64,000 bases of DNA. Source: Epiperipatus broadwayi. Lineage: Eukaryota; Onychophora; Udeonychophora; Euonychophora; Peripatidae. Shown in pieces: positions 1 to 12,532 of the stretch. The stretch's first letter is position 1. The number at the start of each line of letters is the position of its first letter. The translations under genes were made by a program, and so were the position numbers. The DNA lies in the NCBI GenBank assembly GCA_028023455.1, contig JAQFVV010012398.1:8948682-9012681 (forward strand), read 5' to 3'. The notes under the pieces were generated by a model that did not search any database, was not told the DNA's origin, and was given only the letters and a program-made list of their open reading frames with translations.

Positions 1-162
1 AAGGTAAAACAATTATTGCTCTGTTTAATAAATATTCATAGATGACAATCCTTGGTTTTTTATAATATTTAATACAATTATTAATTATGATATCAATTAA
101 TCCCGTAAAGAAAACGTCTACATATTCTCTTCTAATATTTTCTGCTAATATTTTCCCCCGCG
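1..162 (-). CDS. Open frame in R1 running off the window edge
   Basis: On the minus strand an uninterrupted frame of about 54 codons runs from about 162 to base 1 and stays open at the edge. It contains GKILAENIRREY, then an isoleucine-rich stretch, then KKPRIVIYEYLLNRA. The equivalent block in copy B (47795-47965) encodes RGKILADNIGREYGD and PRIVIYEYLLNRV but is broken by stops. Amino-acid similarity survives across indels, which suggests that the ancestral element coded for protein here. No domain is recognised. The true start and end cannot be seen in this window. Confidence 0.4.
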
Positions 163-571
163 CGACTTTTATGATGCATCTTCTCAGTACTTTGATTTAA
201 ATATTCAATAAAACTTTTCTGTTTCCATGGATTCATTTCATTAAGTAAATTAGATTTATATTTTCCAAATCTTTATCTTTATTAAGCATTTCTCTAATGA
301 ACACTTTATAATATTTTTAATTCTTCTTAGAGAAAGTTTTTCTGTTCCTTTTTCATAAAAACACAATAGCTCTTTCATATTATTATTCTGTAACTTTTTT
401 CCTTCTTTTAAAATTCTGGTACTATATACTTTGTAATGTTTCCTTTAAAAAGACAAACATTCTTTCTCCATTATAACTTTTACATAATTTTTTCTTTATG
501 ATATACGCATCTTAATTTTTCCATAGAGAAGAATAAAAAAAAACTTCGGAGTAGCCTTTTAAAATTGTGCG

Positions 572-751
572 TCATAATTTTTCCTGACGGCAAATAACTT
601 TTCTTTTAAGTTTTCTGTATAATGTCCAAATTATATTTATCTGAGTTCTAATGATTTTCTGGTTGATCACAAATAAACTGTATTCAAGGCACTTTACAAT
701 TATTTTTACTTTATCAATACTTTTAGGTATTTTTTTCTGTAGTATTTCCAT
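572..751 (-). CDS. Small lysine-rich ORF inside R1 copy A, 59 codons
   Basis: I do not recognise this protein. An ATG at 751 opens a 59-codon frame that starts MEILQKKIPKS and contains KCLEYSLFVINQKI. Copy B of the repeat has an ATG at the equivalent place (47238) and an ORF of the same length with IPKNIAKGKIFGKCL and LNQKL. The two proteins align through most of their length, although single-base indels shift the frame near the C-terminus. The sequence is basic, rich in K, I and L, with no signal peptide, no cysteine pairs and no motif that I can assign. It is probably one segment of a longer protein, because coding-like sequence resumes further downstream in both copies. Alternatively it is a chance ORF preserved only because the DNA is similar. 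Confidence 0.35.
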   Translation of the reverse strand: MEILQKKIPKSIDKVKIIVKCLEYSLFVINQKIIRTQINIIWTLYRKLKRKVICRQEKL

Positions 752-1828
752 TTTACTGTAAGGTTTCGGCTAAACTTGAATAAAAATCCTGGTAAGAAAT
801 CTTTTAAATTAGCCCTCCATTTAAAGGCAGTTCAAAATATTATATGTTAAAACAAAACTTTTAAAATAAATACAAAATTTTTAAAAATTATAACACTTTT
901 CTAGCTTACGATCTTATACAGCTAAAAAAATATGTTACTCCTTCCTTTACTTACACATTACTTCTCCCGCTCCATCTAATTCTTATATTTCGTCTGCTAA
1001 ATTACCTCCGTTGATTGGTTAATGACTTTTTTTTAGCGCGAACAAATTTACACTTTTTTAGTTTTATAACAGACTAGACTTTTTTAAAATAAAGAATTTA
1101 TGACGTCATGTTTTAAAATATTACTTAGAATAGTATTTTTAAACTCAATTATAGTTTTATCAAAATCATTTAAACTTTAAAACAATTATTAAAATAACAT
1201 TTAATATTTCAACTTTTACTTTAACGATAGATAGCAATTACATTTAGTTTTATAATTCACAAACTTTATTATTATATTCTAACAAGCGTGTGTGTGAAGG
1301 TATATAATATACAGTCACATGATTACTAACTTTATCAGATGATTTTTTAAATTTACGTCTCGGTCTAAATTACCAAAACTGATATATTTTATAAAATTTT
1401 GGAAAATAATTTAAAAATGTAGAACTAAATATAATTCTCACCATCCCAAAGTTTATTTTAAAATATATTAGATTAAATTTGAATATTAATTATAATTATA
1501 ATATTACATATAGCGTTTATTTAATTTATTAGTTTTAAAACATTACAATTGGATTGTTAATATACTTTTAACTATTTATAGCTGTATTATTTTATATGGC
1601 CAGCTTTTACAACCATAAGCAAGGATATAATTAAGCTTTATTTAACTGTTTTTTTTTTTAAATAATCCATTACACTTTTATATACCAGGTAATTTTCAGC
1701 CTTAAATTGTACTATAAAATCTAATCGATCATATAATTATCAATATATTACACAAACGTATTTTAAAATTTAAAATTTTTTAGCAATTGACCATTCTACC
1801 CTATTATGACCTATAGATAAGGGCACAA

Positions 1829-1892
1829 TATATATATATATATATATATATATTGAAACACTGTATGCTGATATTTATATATATATATATTG
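1829..1892. repeat. (TA)n microsatellite bordering R1
   Basis: Two alternating TA tracts (1829-1854 and about 1877-1890) lie directly against the end of R1 copy A. Copy B also abuts a TA tract (46157-46170), so the tract may be the insertion target of the repeat. Confidence 0.9.
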
Positions 1893-4800
1893 TACTGGTC
1901 AAAACATGTTTATCCATCTAACATGAGCTGGAACTCAAAAAATGTACTTCAAACCCAGTCAAGCCCGAGATTCAGGTCAGGGACCAATCTGCATTTGAAC
2001 CCATTCTCTAAGCCCCATATCAAACATCTAATGAATAACACATAATGATGGCACATAAGAATTCATTTTAAATTCGGCCCACTAGCAGAGCAGAAAAGAC
2101 AATGAGACTTATTTGATCTAATCATTAGGTTTGCTAACTAAAGACTATGGATGGTGCAAAATATATATAAAATATGATATAGACTGAAGTAATAGTGTGG
2201 ATCACAGAAAATGAATAAATATATATTCAAAATGATTAAAATTTAAATACAGTTTATTAATTAAAAATTATAAAGATAGCACTGTCTGTATAAGCCAGAC
2301 AATGCCGTTAACTCATTAAAAGATAAATAATGTACATTTGAAATAACTTTTAATGAAGTGCCATTTAGATTTACATTAATGGCTTGTTAATTTATTTATA
2401 CTCTCTATACCTCAGGTTAATGCAAGATAGTATCATAATAAAGTGCTTAAACAAAAGTACAATTACATAAAGAAAGGTTGATTTCAAGATATACAAGGCC
2501 TATGGTGAATTACATCATAATGGTCAAATCTGCACAAACAGCTAGAAGACCTATGTTTACCCTATGATTCATTTTATACACTAAAGGAATAAAACATAAA
2601 AAAGAATTGAACACCCATATAAACCAACAATTACATTTTGACAAGAAATCCTTAAGTTTAAAACACTGCAAGAACACATAAGCAATAAACTACAAATATG
2701 ATATTATGGTATCTTTTTAAACAACAGATAAGATATAACTTGGAAATAACATATAAAATTCCACCAGAAAAAAATAAATAGATGCTTAATAGTAGGGCTA
2801 TAGTCACTCTAACTTAATTATAAATCATTAATATAGTCTAATGATAACAATAGCTAAAATAATTCACTATCTAACATATATGCAATTGTGACCGTGCAAA
2901 TAATCAAACCTAAAAAACATCATTCACTCAGGTGCAAATATTCTTTACAAATTTCAAATGGTAATCAGCATGATATGAGAAATAATTTTTCAAACAAGAC
3001 ACTCTAAAGTGTTTAACTTTAAGTTCTGAAATAATACTAACTGATGTAAGCATATGAAACAATTATAATAAATATAATATTCTAAATAAATAAATTACTA
3101 AAAATGTTATTGTTAATAACACTTGTCCAGCGAAGTTCTGTTGAAACATCAAAATAAAGTTATTATTTATCACACCTCAAATATATCTACTCTCTATATC
3201 ATCTCATACCACATATATAATATATATTTTAAAATTCAACATGACAAATATTAAACATATTTTTTTAAAGCATAACAATTTAAAATTAAAAGTGAGAAAA
3301 AAAAAATGAAAATAAAGAAAAATTAATTTGTTTTTTACCAACACACTTCTCCATTTCGATGAGTTTTTAAAGTCACTTGCAATTAAAAAAATTTTTATTA
3401 TTTTCATTCCATTCATTCATAGTCCTGAAAATAAACTTTAAATTTATAACAGGTAAATATTGATAATTAATTCCGCAAAAGTTTATTCTCAAAAATTTCA
3501 TCTTTTTATGTATAAATGATTATAGTTTAAAAGAAATCATTTTCTTTTTTTTTTTTTTCCAAATATAGTTTCCAGATAAAACGTATTCTTGATAAAACAC
3601 AAATTTATTGCAGCAGCTGGGTTAATTTATAAAATATCTTATTTATATGCATATATGACATAGTATTAGTTTGCAATCTTTTTATTTTTATTTTTAGAAG
3701 CACAAATAAATTATCAAAATAGATAAATCTAACCAAAATGTATATTTCACTATTGGTAATTATAATATATGTATATTAGTGATTTAAGTTTTAGATATAA
3801 GTAGTAGCATCAGTTTAAACATTTCTTTTTCTTTTTTTAAAACAGACTGATATATGGTTTTAATGAACATTAATTTAAATATAATTTATATTTCAATGAT
3901 TCTATCATAAATCTCATAGCATATTATATGCATAAATTAATAATTGAAGTTTTAATATTTCACATTTTATAAGTTATTAAAAACATCATGACACTAGCAG
4001 GAATATATAATTAATAATAACAGTTTTATATTAAAATGCTAAGTAGAAAATTAAACAATTCAATTCAGGAGTCAATGCTAGATTATTTAAGAATAATGCA
4101 GAAGTTTGTAAACAAACAGAACAATATTTCTATAATATGATAAACAAATTCTTATGTAAAACGCCATTGCATTGATTAAACTTTTTTCTGTAGACATTTG
4201 TCAAAGCCATTCTATGTATTGTTCTTTTTCTCCCATTGCTATGATAAGTATTATCAATGTGGTTTTTTCTTTTCCTAGAGAGTTGATGGGTTGTTTACTT
4301 TTTATTTCATATTAACATTGATTTAAATAAAGATAAAATTTTAAATGCATTTTTTAAACAAAAATATTAACTGTTTTGTTTTAGCAAAATAATTTTTTTA
4401 AAAATTGTTATCAGTTTTTTAATAATTTTCAAGTGCACCCAACTCTATTCTCCCTCTCTTATATAGCTAATCCCAATTGATTAGGTGACTACTGAAATCA
4501 ATCATCCATTAAAATCGATTTCCAATCACCAACTTTAAGTTCTATTTTTATTCTTCATTAAAGAACAACAGAAAAAAAGAAAAAGAAAATATTTTAAAAA
4601 TAGCAATTTAACTTATATAATATTTGAACTTTGTAATAAAATATTTTTTAATATAATTATTTAATAAACTGAATATTATTAAACTAACATTATATAACAA
4701 AATTATTTCCCATATTTATTTACTGAGTATTAAATACAAATCACTTCCTTAATACTTTTAACTAAAATAATAATTAGTGTTAGCAAATTAAATATTGCAA

Positions 4801-5273
4801 AATAACACACATGCAAGCACAGACATATACATATATCATTAGAACTGCTTTAATTGGATAATGCTTTGTTTCTTACATAATATTATCTAATGATTTATTT
4901 AAAATATTTTAAATTAACTAATTTTATAGATTTAATTGATAACTGTTAAAATTTAGATTTACTTATAATAAAAACTATATTATTTATATGTTAAACAACA
5001 TTATTATTAAAAATTTGTACTTATAACAGACTATTAATATGCATTTTAAATATTACTTAATGCATTAATAATATTATATAAGGTAATTTTAAGTACAATT
5101 GCTTTAGTTTTAGTTTTAAAAGGTCACAAAGAATATTACTGATTTGAACTTTAAAATGTTTTCTATTTTGTGCATCTAACTATTTTAATTAGGGCACAAG
5201 GCAGAATTAAAATGGATACAGTATATATATACTGAACAATAATCAAGATATGTGTAAGAGAGTGTGGTCTGTA
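1893..5273. other. AT-rich non-coding stretch, no feature found
   Basis: The only ORFs are short, low-complexity and rich in F, I, K, L and N. I see no conserved domain, RNA gene or tandem array. The slightly less AT-rich block at about 1900-2110 could be an old repeat, but nothing else in the window matches it. Confidence 0.6.
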
Positions 5274-5317
5274 CCAATGGATGAGTGCAGGTTCAGCATG
5301 AAATATGCATCTTGGGT
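5274..5317 (+). ncRNA. Hammerhead-ribozyme-like relic (type I, short stem III)
   Basis: The order of parts fits a minimal type I hammerhead. CCAA is the first strand of stem I, followed by TGGATGA (canonical CTGATGA with two changes). A stem II follows, made from GTGC and GCAT around a loop, then an intact GAAA. Next is TATGCATC, which can form a two-base-pair stem III with a four-base loop and ends at the ATC cleavage triplet, and finally TTGG closes stem I. Penelope-like elements are known to carry hammerheads of this reduced kind in their terminal repeats. The two core changes mean that this copy is probably inactive. The flank to about 5360 also resembles that of the copy at 9023. Confidence 0.5.
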
Positions 5318-7391
5318 ATCATAGATCTTTTTCACATGTCTTTGGTCATATGTTTATCATTACATCCCTCCACAAGGTGTTAAAAGTTGATCAAAACCAA
5401 TCTCTATGTTATATGAGAGTGGTGCAGTGAAAATTATACTACAGAAATATTATTTATTATTGGATAATCTCTAATTATTTATTGGATAATAAAAATTGTT
5501 AATTTTTTATTATCGTTTTTTTCCCTACAATTTTCAATTTTGCTCAGGAATATTTAATAACTCCCATTTTCTGCTTATTTCATTGAGGTAGCTTGTTTGA
5601 ACTAATTAGAGTGGGCCAAGTCTATAATATTACACTATATATATATATTGGTAAAGAAGTCATCAAGTAATCCATTAAGACGAAAGTGAGAGGCATTGAA
5701 GAAAATAAACTTAAAAATTTAAAAACAATCTTTGTTTAATATTATTTATTAGCCTTTGGTTATTACTGATAATAATTAATATTTCATATTATATTAATGT
5801 TAAGTTCAAATTCAGATAATTGCTAAATATCAAGTCAGTTTACTTATGATTAGTTTGCTTTATAATTATTGTATATCTAAACTGAGGGGTCTGTCTATGT
5901 TCACATCTACTATTGCAACCATACACCCAGTATAAAAGTAACTGTTTTTTTTTAATGATAAATAGTTATACAAGTTTTTTTTATTATTATTATTAAATGT
6001 TTATAAGCTTATTTTTCCAAATTTCCAAATGATCAAAATTAATTATATTAAGCTTTTAAATATTTTTAATGTCATATATCCTCATTATATATATAGATGC
6101 TGGAATGTGCAGGTATCTGCATATACCTATCAAGTATTGTGAACAGACATCTTGATATTTCAACAAATATCACATATAAATATGTCATTATGTCAAATAA
6201 TCTCTTAGTAAATATGCCATTTTTTACAATTTTATTGGAGGGTTTCATTACAACAATAATAATTCAGAACTACTTATGAGCAATATCTGCTACAAAAATT
6301 AATGTTTAAGATTAGATTAATACCAAAAGCAAACTAATCAAATATTCTCTAACAAATTTATTTTCTCCAAACATTTAACGTGCATATTTTATACATTTTC
6401 AATAAGAATAAAATGACTGAACGTTATATACGATTTTATATTTTTACACAATAAATGATAATGAAATATTATACTAAATTGACAACCATTGTTAATCCAA
6501 ATTTAATAGTTTTGTAATTTGAGTTTGTGATAGATACCTTTATGATGCGTATATCACCTAAATAATGTTCATGTTAAAATGCATATCTAATTTAAAGTTT
6601 AAAATATATTTTTTTTATTTCCTCATCAAATGATTGAAATAGCAATTTTATGCAATCTTAAATACGATCAATAGATATAAAAATAAAAAGATTGCTACCT
6701 GCTCAAGTGAAAAATGGTCTAAATTTTATGTTATTATTTTAAATTAAATGGAAGTGACTACGGGTTAAAAAAAAATAAATAAATGAAATACTAAAATAGT
6801 TTTATGAATAGGTCAGTGAATCTGTATAAATACCTTTAAACAAAATTAATTGCCAGCTGCTTTCTCTCATTTTAACATTTTTACGAAAATAATAATATTG
6901 ATTATAAATTTAAAATAAGTATCGAAATGAATTCAATTTATTTCTGCAACCGACAATAAAAATATTTGGTTAAATATTAAATTTGTTAACTAAAGTTTAA
7001 TTTTTTTTTTTTCAAAAAAAAAAATAAAAATCGAATTATTTAGATTATAAAATAAATTAGCTAATGAAAATTAGTTGTCTATTAGTAAAAAATCGTCGAC
7101 CTAAAGAAATGTTAATAGAAAAATAACAGTTTCAACAATATTGTATAAAAGAGAAACTTTTCTCTCTAAATATTAATAAAATAACTATATAAAAAAACAA
7201 TTTAAAACTTTTAAAATATTAAAACAAAGTTTTAAAATATTGGAAAATACAGTACTAAAATTTATGTCTATATTTCAGCTTTAAAATGGATGATAAAAAG
7301 AGTATGAATGGGATAGGCAATTATAGCAAACTATTACGATTAAGCAATTCTATGTCGATAATGATTTAACATTATACTTAATAGTCTATAT
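5318..7391. other. AT-rich non-coding stretch
   Basis: The first 40 or so bases continue the hammerhead-associated repeat (shared CACATGTCTTT-like segment). The rest holds only short spurious ORFs, for example at 6097-6279, homopolymer runs and TA tracts. I see no gene. Confidence 0.55.
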
Positions 7392-7460
7392 CAGGGATCG
7401 GCAATCCACAGCTCACGAGCCGCAAAACAGTTCGTTGATCCCAAGCTTAGGGTTCTTTAA
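7392..7460 (+). mobile_element. hAT-like terminal fragment
   Basis: The block starts CAGGGATCGGCAATCC and continues with GCTCACGAGCCGC. This closely resembles the terminus of common animal hAT elements, which start CAGGGGTCGGCAA and continue with a GCTC-GAGCC segment. No matching opposite end or 8-bp target duplication was found nearby, so only one end is supported and the extent to the right is unknown. It is a non-coding remnant. Confidence 0.45.
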
Positions 7461-9022
7461 TCAGAAAAACATTTATTTTAATTTTTACTTGTAATTTGTA
7501 AATAAATGAATTTTCCAAAATTAGACCAACATTGTGCCGCATTAGAATTTCAAAAATGGCATTAAAATCAAGTACTTTTTTTTTTGTTTATTTATTTTTA
7601 AGAGAAATTTAATTTTCATTATATATATATCGATTTTGTTATGTTCTATTACTAAAATAACCAATTAAATACAATCACAAACAATCAGAAATTTGTATTT
7701 TTTATAAATTCATTTTGTACTTTCCTCTTTAATCACTCTTTTAATTTTTTTTTTTTTTTTCAGAAATACTCTTTTAATTTTTTGGCAGGAATATTTAAGC
7801 AAAATGGATTTTTTTGTTAAAAAGATTACCCCTAGTTTATAACTAAAATCTTCCATCAGACAAAAAATAAGTTAATTCATAAAAATAAGATTTCAATTGC
7901 ACTACAATATGTGTAGCAATAAAGGAAATATTCTTCTTTACTCAATGGTGCTTATTCTCTAACTAATACTGAATGTGATCAGATCTATTTGTGCCAATTA
8001 GAATAACTCTGAAACAAAATATCACTTTCTTTTTTCAACTTACTACAATAAACAATAACTTTTTTTAACCTAGTGGCATCTATATTGTAAGTTTGAATAA
8101 TCGATGATGTATTCTCTATTTTAATAATACTTTCTGAGTTTTATCTTTAACTGTGATGCCTTAAAATTCAAAGCTAGAAGTAGTTTAGTGAAGCATCTGG
8201 AAGCACCTTTAATTCCTTTTTTTATTATTTAAGCTAATAGCCTGAAAAATCAAGAAATGCTAAAGTTTGAACCTCTGCAAATCTAATTTTTGACATCAAG
8301 TCAGCAAATATCTATTTTATTACACATATGCTCAACACAATTAACTTGGTAATATTAATATAAACAACAAACTATAGAGTATTATAATTGGAGAGTATAA
8401 AAGGTATAGCTACTACATTTTGTAATGCATTAACAGGTATTCCTATTTAGTCCTCAGTTTAAGGCCAGTGGGATGCATTCTATGTTTTAGGATAAAATAA
8501 GTAAGTTTAAATATATGATACAAGAGTAATACTTATATTTATCATCATAATGACCAACCAAAATCTTATTTTATAAATTTATTCCATATATTTGAGAAAG
8601 GAAATGAAACATATTTTTATAAGAAGTCACTATAATCATGGTGTTTATCATAAAAAAATTATTTTGCTTTATTCACCTGGGTAAGTTCAAAATCACTACT
8701 GCTTGATAATCACTTTCTGTCACATGCCACATTTTTATTTGTTTGTAAATTTCAGCTTTAAATTAGAAAGCAATTGACTTCATTTTTAAATGTGCTAAAA
8801 CAGGTGCATGTTGTCCATCTGCATACATAAGAATGTGAATAATTAATTTGTAGTCTAAAAATGATTAGTAATTAATCTTTAACATTTATCCCAGATGATA
8901 TTATCGAAATGAGTGCATCCAAGTAATGCCACACTTCTAAAAGTGAATTTCAGCCGTTTGCTATGAATAAATATTTCATTATGATAATATTACATTATGT
9001 AAATGTGTGATCAAGAATCTAT
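7461..9022. other. AT-rich stretch, no gene seen
   Basis: The first part may be the body of the hAT remnant. There is no ORF with recognisable similarity, no tRNA-like box and no tandem array. Confidence 0.5.
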
Positions 9023-9066
9023 TTCAACTTGATGAAGGCAAGTTCTGCCAAAAATGCATCTTGGGA
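9023..9066 (+). ncRNA. Hammerhead-like relic, second copy
   Basis: The parts are in the same order as at 5274. TTTCAA is the first strand of stem I, then CTTGATGA (canonical CTGATGA with one inserted T). Stem II is GGCA/TGCC, followed by CAAA in place of GAAA, then AATGCATC and TTGGGA as the return strand of stem I. The downstream sequence ATTTGCTTTTACATATGTC resembles the flanks at about 5330 and 23745, so the motif belongs to a dispersed repeat. Core damage makes activity unlikely. Confidence 0.5.
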
Positions 9067-9463
9067 TTATTTGCTTTTACATATGTCTTTATTCTTATGA
9101 ATTAAAGGTGAACTGAATTTATAATTTTTATTATATGTGTGTATATATATTTATAGGGGATTTGAACACAGACTTTCAAGTTCTCTTCGTTAGGTATATG
9201 AAGTATGCCTGTATTTCAAATAGTATATGTATACACGCACATAGTTACCATGATGCTATACATGTGTTCACATATGTAAAAATAATAAAACAGGTTAAAC
9301 TTTTACTCTTATTTAAATAAAATATATAAAAATATATATATTGTGTGAAAAATATGAATTGGCAAACTACAAATATTTGTATAAACTTGTAAAAAATATC
9401 AGGAAGAAGCACATTATTAACAATATTTTTAATTATAAATTTTATTAAACGCACATTATTATA

Positions 9464-9556
9464 TTAAGTAATATTTACTAAGGCTGTAACTTTAGGAATA
9501 AGCATCTGAAAAATTTTTCAGACGCTTATTCCTTAGCCTTAGTAAATATTACTTAA
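9464..9556. repeat. Fold-back hairpin, about 40-bp arms
   Basis: TTAAGTAATATTTACTAAGG at 9464 reads on to AGGAATAAGCATCTG and returns as CAGACGCTTATTCC up to CTTAGTAAATATTACTTAA. The arms match except for one substitution and a short insertion in the left arm (about 9486-9494). The loop is only a few A/T bases. It could be a very small MITE or a fold-back product. No target duplication was identified. Confidence 0.85.
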
Positions 9557-11856
9557 CAATATTTTTGTATTTAAATACAATAAAATATATTAAGAAAGCT
9601 ATGCCTTTTTAATCTGAAAGAAAGAGAAAAAGTAATATTTGCTTTAAAATAGTAACATTATAGTAATATATCATTATTAAACGTAAATAATTTAGATGAA
9701 GATAAAAACTTGTTTGTAATAAAATAACAATTTTTTTAAATAAGAATATTTTTATTCACAAGAAAATTATTTGTCTTTTGGTACAGTATTAATAAAATAC
9801 ATTTACATATTTTTTTCCATTAACAAACATATATTAAAACTTAAATATGCTAAAACAAATTATGTTACTTGAAAAAATATAACTTGAAATTTTAAATAAA
9901 AAGTCAAAATATAATTTTGAAACTTAATTAAAGGTAATTTTTATTAATCAAAGAAGAAATTTAAAATGTCAATATAGATATGAAAAAAACATTTTAATTA
10001 AATGCAATTGAATTCAAGGTGTAATTAACAGATTACTTTATTAAGATGGAAATTGAAAAAAGAAAGATTTGGATGGATCTCAAATAGACTAAAGATAACT
10101 AAAAAAATTTAAAACATTAGCTAATTAAATATATGATACTCAAAATACGATCATGTGGAAGTGAAAAAATTTAAGCAAAGCAGGAAGAGAAAGGATAGGC
10201 ATTAAAAATTATTATACTATATATGCAATTTAAAAAATATATAACTTTAAAAAAAATGAAAAATTAGTAAAATTATGGAACATATTAATACTAATCCAAT
10301 TATTACCAAAATATGTGCGTAGGCATCTCTTTTGCACTGCTACATCTCTGCATGGTTTATGTCTATAAAACTCTTATCTGTATGAATGTCCCTCTCCCCC
10401 AATATGCATAGAATCAGACCAACAATAACTGACATAGAGAGAAAAATAATACCACATAAAATGTTTTTGAATGTATTTGAAAATTTTGAATTTTTCTAAA
10501 GACATATGGCAATTAATTTTAAAGATATTGTATCCAATAATTTTGAAGTGTTCATGAAAGAAAAAGTTAGTAAAATATAAAAAAATTTCTATACCAATCA
10601 GAATCTAATAAACTGACTGATTAAACAGATCAGCAGCTAAATGAAGCTTGAAAAAATCTATTCAGGCTGACATACAAAATATATGCAACCATTTTACAAT
10701 AATATGTGATCCACCTACAGTGGCAGATTGATCACCAAGTGAATTGTTAATGTATAGGAAGTTAAAAACAATGTAGTCTAGAAACTCATTCCAATAAAAA
10801 GTAAAATATTCCATATATGATAAAAGTTTAAATTTGGGATTTCAATTTTAAAAATGAGTAAAGAAAGCATTGCAAAGAAATGATTTAACAAATGCTGAAG
10901 TAAAAAAAGAAAGATAAATATATTTTCAAAAGACATATAAATTATCTAAGACTTCTTTCATTAGGAAAAAAGAGAAGAGAGCAATAATGACAATGTTAAG
11001 AAGAGTCCAGAATAGAAAGTCAAAAAATATTAAAAAAGCTGTAGATAGTTTTGCAAAATCAGACCTTTCCAGCTAAAAAATGAGAAGACCACTAAAATAT
11101 CTCCAGGATTTTTATGAAATAAAAAGTAAATATACAAAAGAGAATGGAAAAAACCTAAGTTCCGGAGTAGAGAAAGTTATAAAATGTATACATTTAGATA
11201 GATTAGACACCGACTGAGATTTTGTTTAAATGTTATATATTTTATATAGTATTTATTTTGTAAAGTTCAAAATTAAGACTGGCTTATGAAATATGAATAA
11301 AAAATTAGATTAATCATTATATACAGAAGAATTTAAAAAATAACTAAATAAAAAATAAGTTGAAGATTGTTTCTCAAAAACAAACTATTATGATTGGTTA
11401 CTCCATATACTTGAAAGATATAAAGAAAACAAAAAATAATTGTAGAGGCAGAGGGCTAGAGGATTTTCCAGAAGAAATTTAAGTTCCAGAGTATCCACCT
11501 TGTAGTTCATATAGATCTTAAGTATTATTTGTTTAAGTCTTCAGATTATTAATATGATAGAAGTATTTTTTGTGTGTAATAATAATAATTGTATTATGGT
11601 GGTGTTATAATATTGTTACTAATAGTGATAGTAAAGATATTTGCCTCATAACTTGCTAAATCAATTTTTGGATGTTAAGTTTTTAAACTCTCAAATTTAT
11701 AACTAATATCAGAACTAAATAGCTACATAAAGAGATTATCTCATTACACATTGCAAATTTAATTATTTATTTCAAAGTATATTTATTTATATACATCTAT
11801 TTCTTATTTCTAAATAAAGTATTTATGCAATATGATGCAATCTAATATACATACAC
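9557..11856. other. AT-rich stretch, no gene seen
   Basis: It is purine-rich between about 9950 and 11200, with long A-rich runs and many in-frame stops in all frames. It could contain an unrecognisably old transposon, but I cannot support any feature. Confidence 0.5.
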
Positions 11857-12359
11857 ATACTGAAGCAGTCGGATCTAAGTTCGATCCTAGCTTCATGATA
11901 TCCCACATGTAGCTCACTTCAAACACTAGTACTAACCATGAATTTCCGATGCAATGGGGTTTTATACGTTCAATACATGCTAATTTTATTAAAAAAATAG
12001 TATTATACAAAAATATGTTAAAACCAACTAGTTTGACATTTAAACTAATCAATGTCATAAATAAATTCATGATAAAATTATTCATGAATTTATATATATT
12101 ATAACTGCATGGATTGTGCATATATATTTATAAATATTTAAATATATATATTCGTTATAAAGTTTCATTGCGTCAGGAATGTTTTATTTTACTTTTAAAC
12201 AGTTTGTTCAAATTTTAGTGATTAAAAGCTATATTCTTTCGATAAGCTTTCAGATTGTCCTTTTCCAAAGACAATGGGGAAAGTTTTATTAATTAGCAAA
12301 AAGATAATAATTTAAAATGTAAGGATGGTTCCTAATTAAAATCGTTTTTTAGATTTATA

Positions 12360-12387
12360 AATTCATTTTCTAATTAGAAAATGAATT
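12360..12387. repeat. Perfect 28-bp palindrome in R2 copy A
   Basis: AATTCATTTTCTAA runs straight into its own reverse complement, TTAGAAAATGAATT. The same palindrome, extended to 30 bp, is present in copy B at 40684-40713, although the surrounding sequence has diverged. Confidence 0.9.
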
Positions 12388-12523
12388 CAAAGTTAATGAG
12401 TTTGAAAGCCTTATCGAAGGAATGTATCTAAAATCAATTAGTAAAAATTTATAACTTTGATAATGCAAGAAGCTCTAGCCTGAAGGCATCTAGATTTGGA
12501 ATAGGTGGAAAACCAGAGGACAG

Positions 12524-12532
12524 TATAAATAG
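12524..12532 (+). promoter_or_regulatory. TATA-box-like sequence in R2 copy A
   Basis: TATAAATAG stands out here and is followed by a GC-richer stretch (GCCCGG). The corresponding site in copy B (about 40810) reads ATATATAGC. It may be the core promoter of the repeat. This is inferred from sequence alone. Confidence 0.3.

Larger units (their letters stand above)
1..1828 (-). repeat. Dispersed repeat R1, copy A (cut by window edge)
   Basis: The reverse complement of this block matches 46169-47965 nearly end to end. Examples are the shared stretches around 20-60 versus 47915-47950 and around 1770-1828 versus 46169-46225. One end of both copies is TTGTGCCCTTATC directly abutting a (TA)n tract. 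The other end of this copy is lost at the window edge. The copies differ by many substitutions and small indels, so they are old. No terminal inverted repeat or LTR is visible. Read on the minus strand, two blocks look protein-coding and are conserved between copies (see 572-751 and 1-162). I cannot place the family in a known superfamily. Confidence 0.85.
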
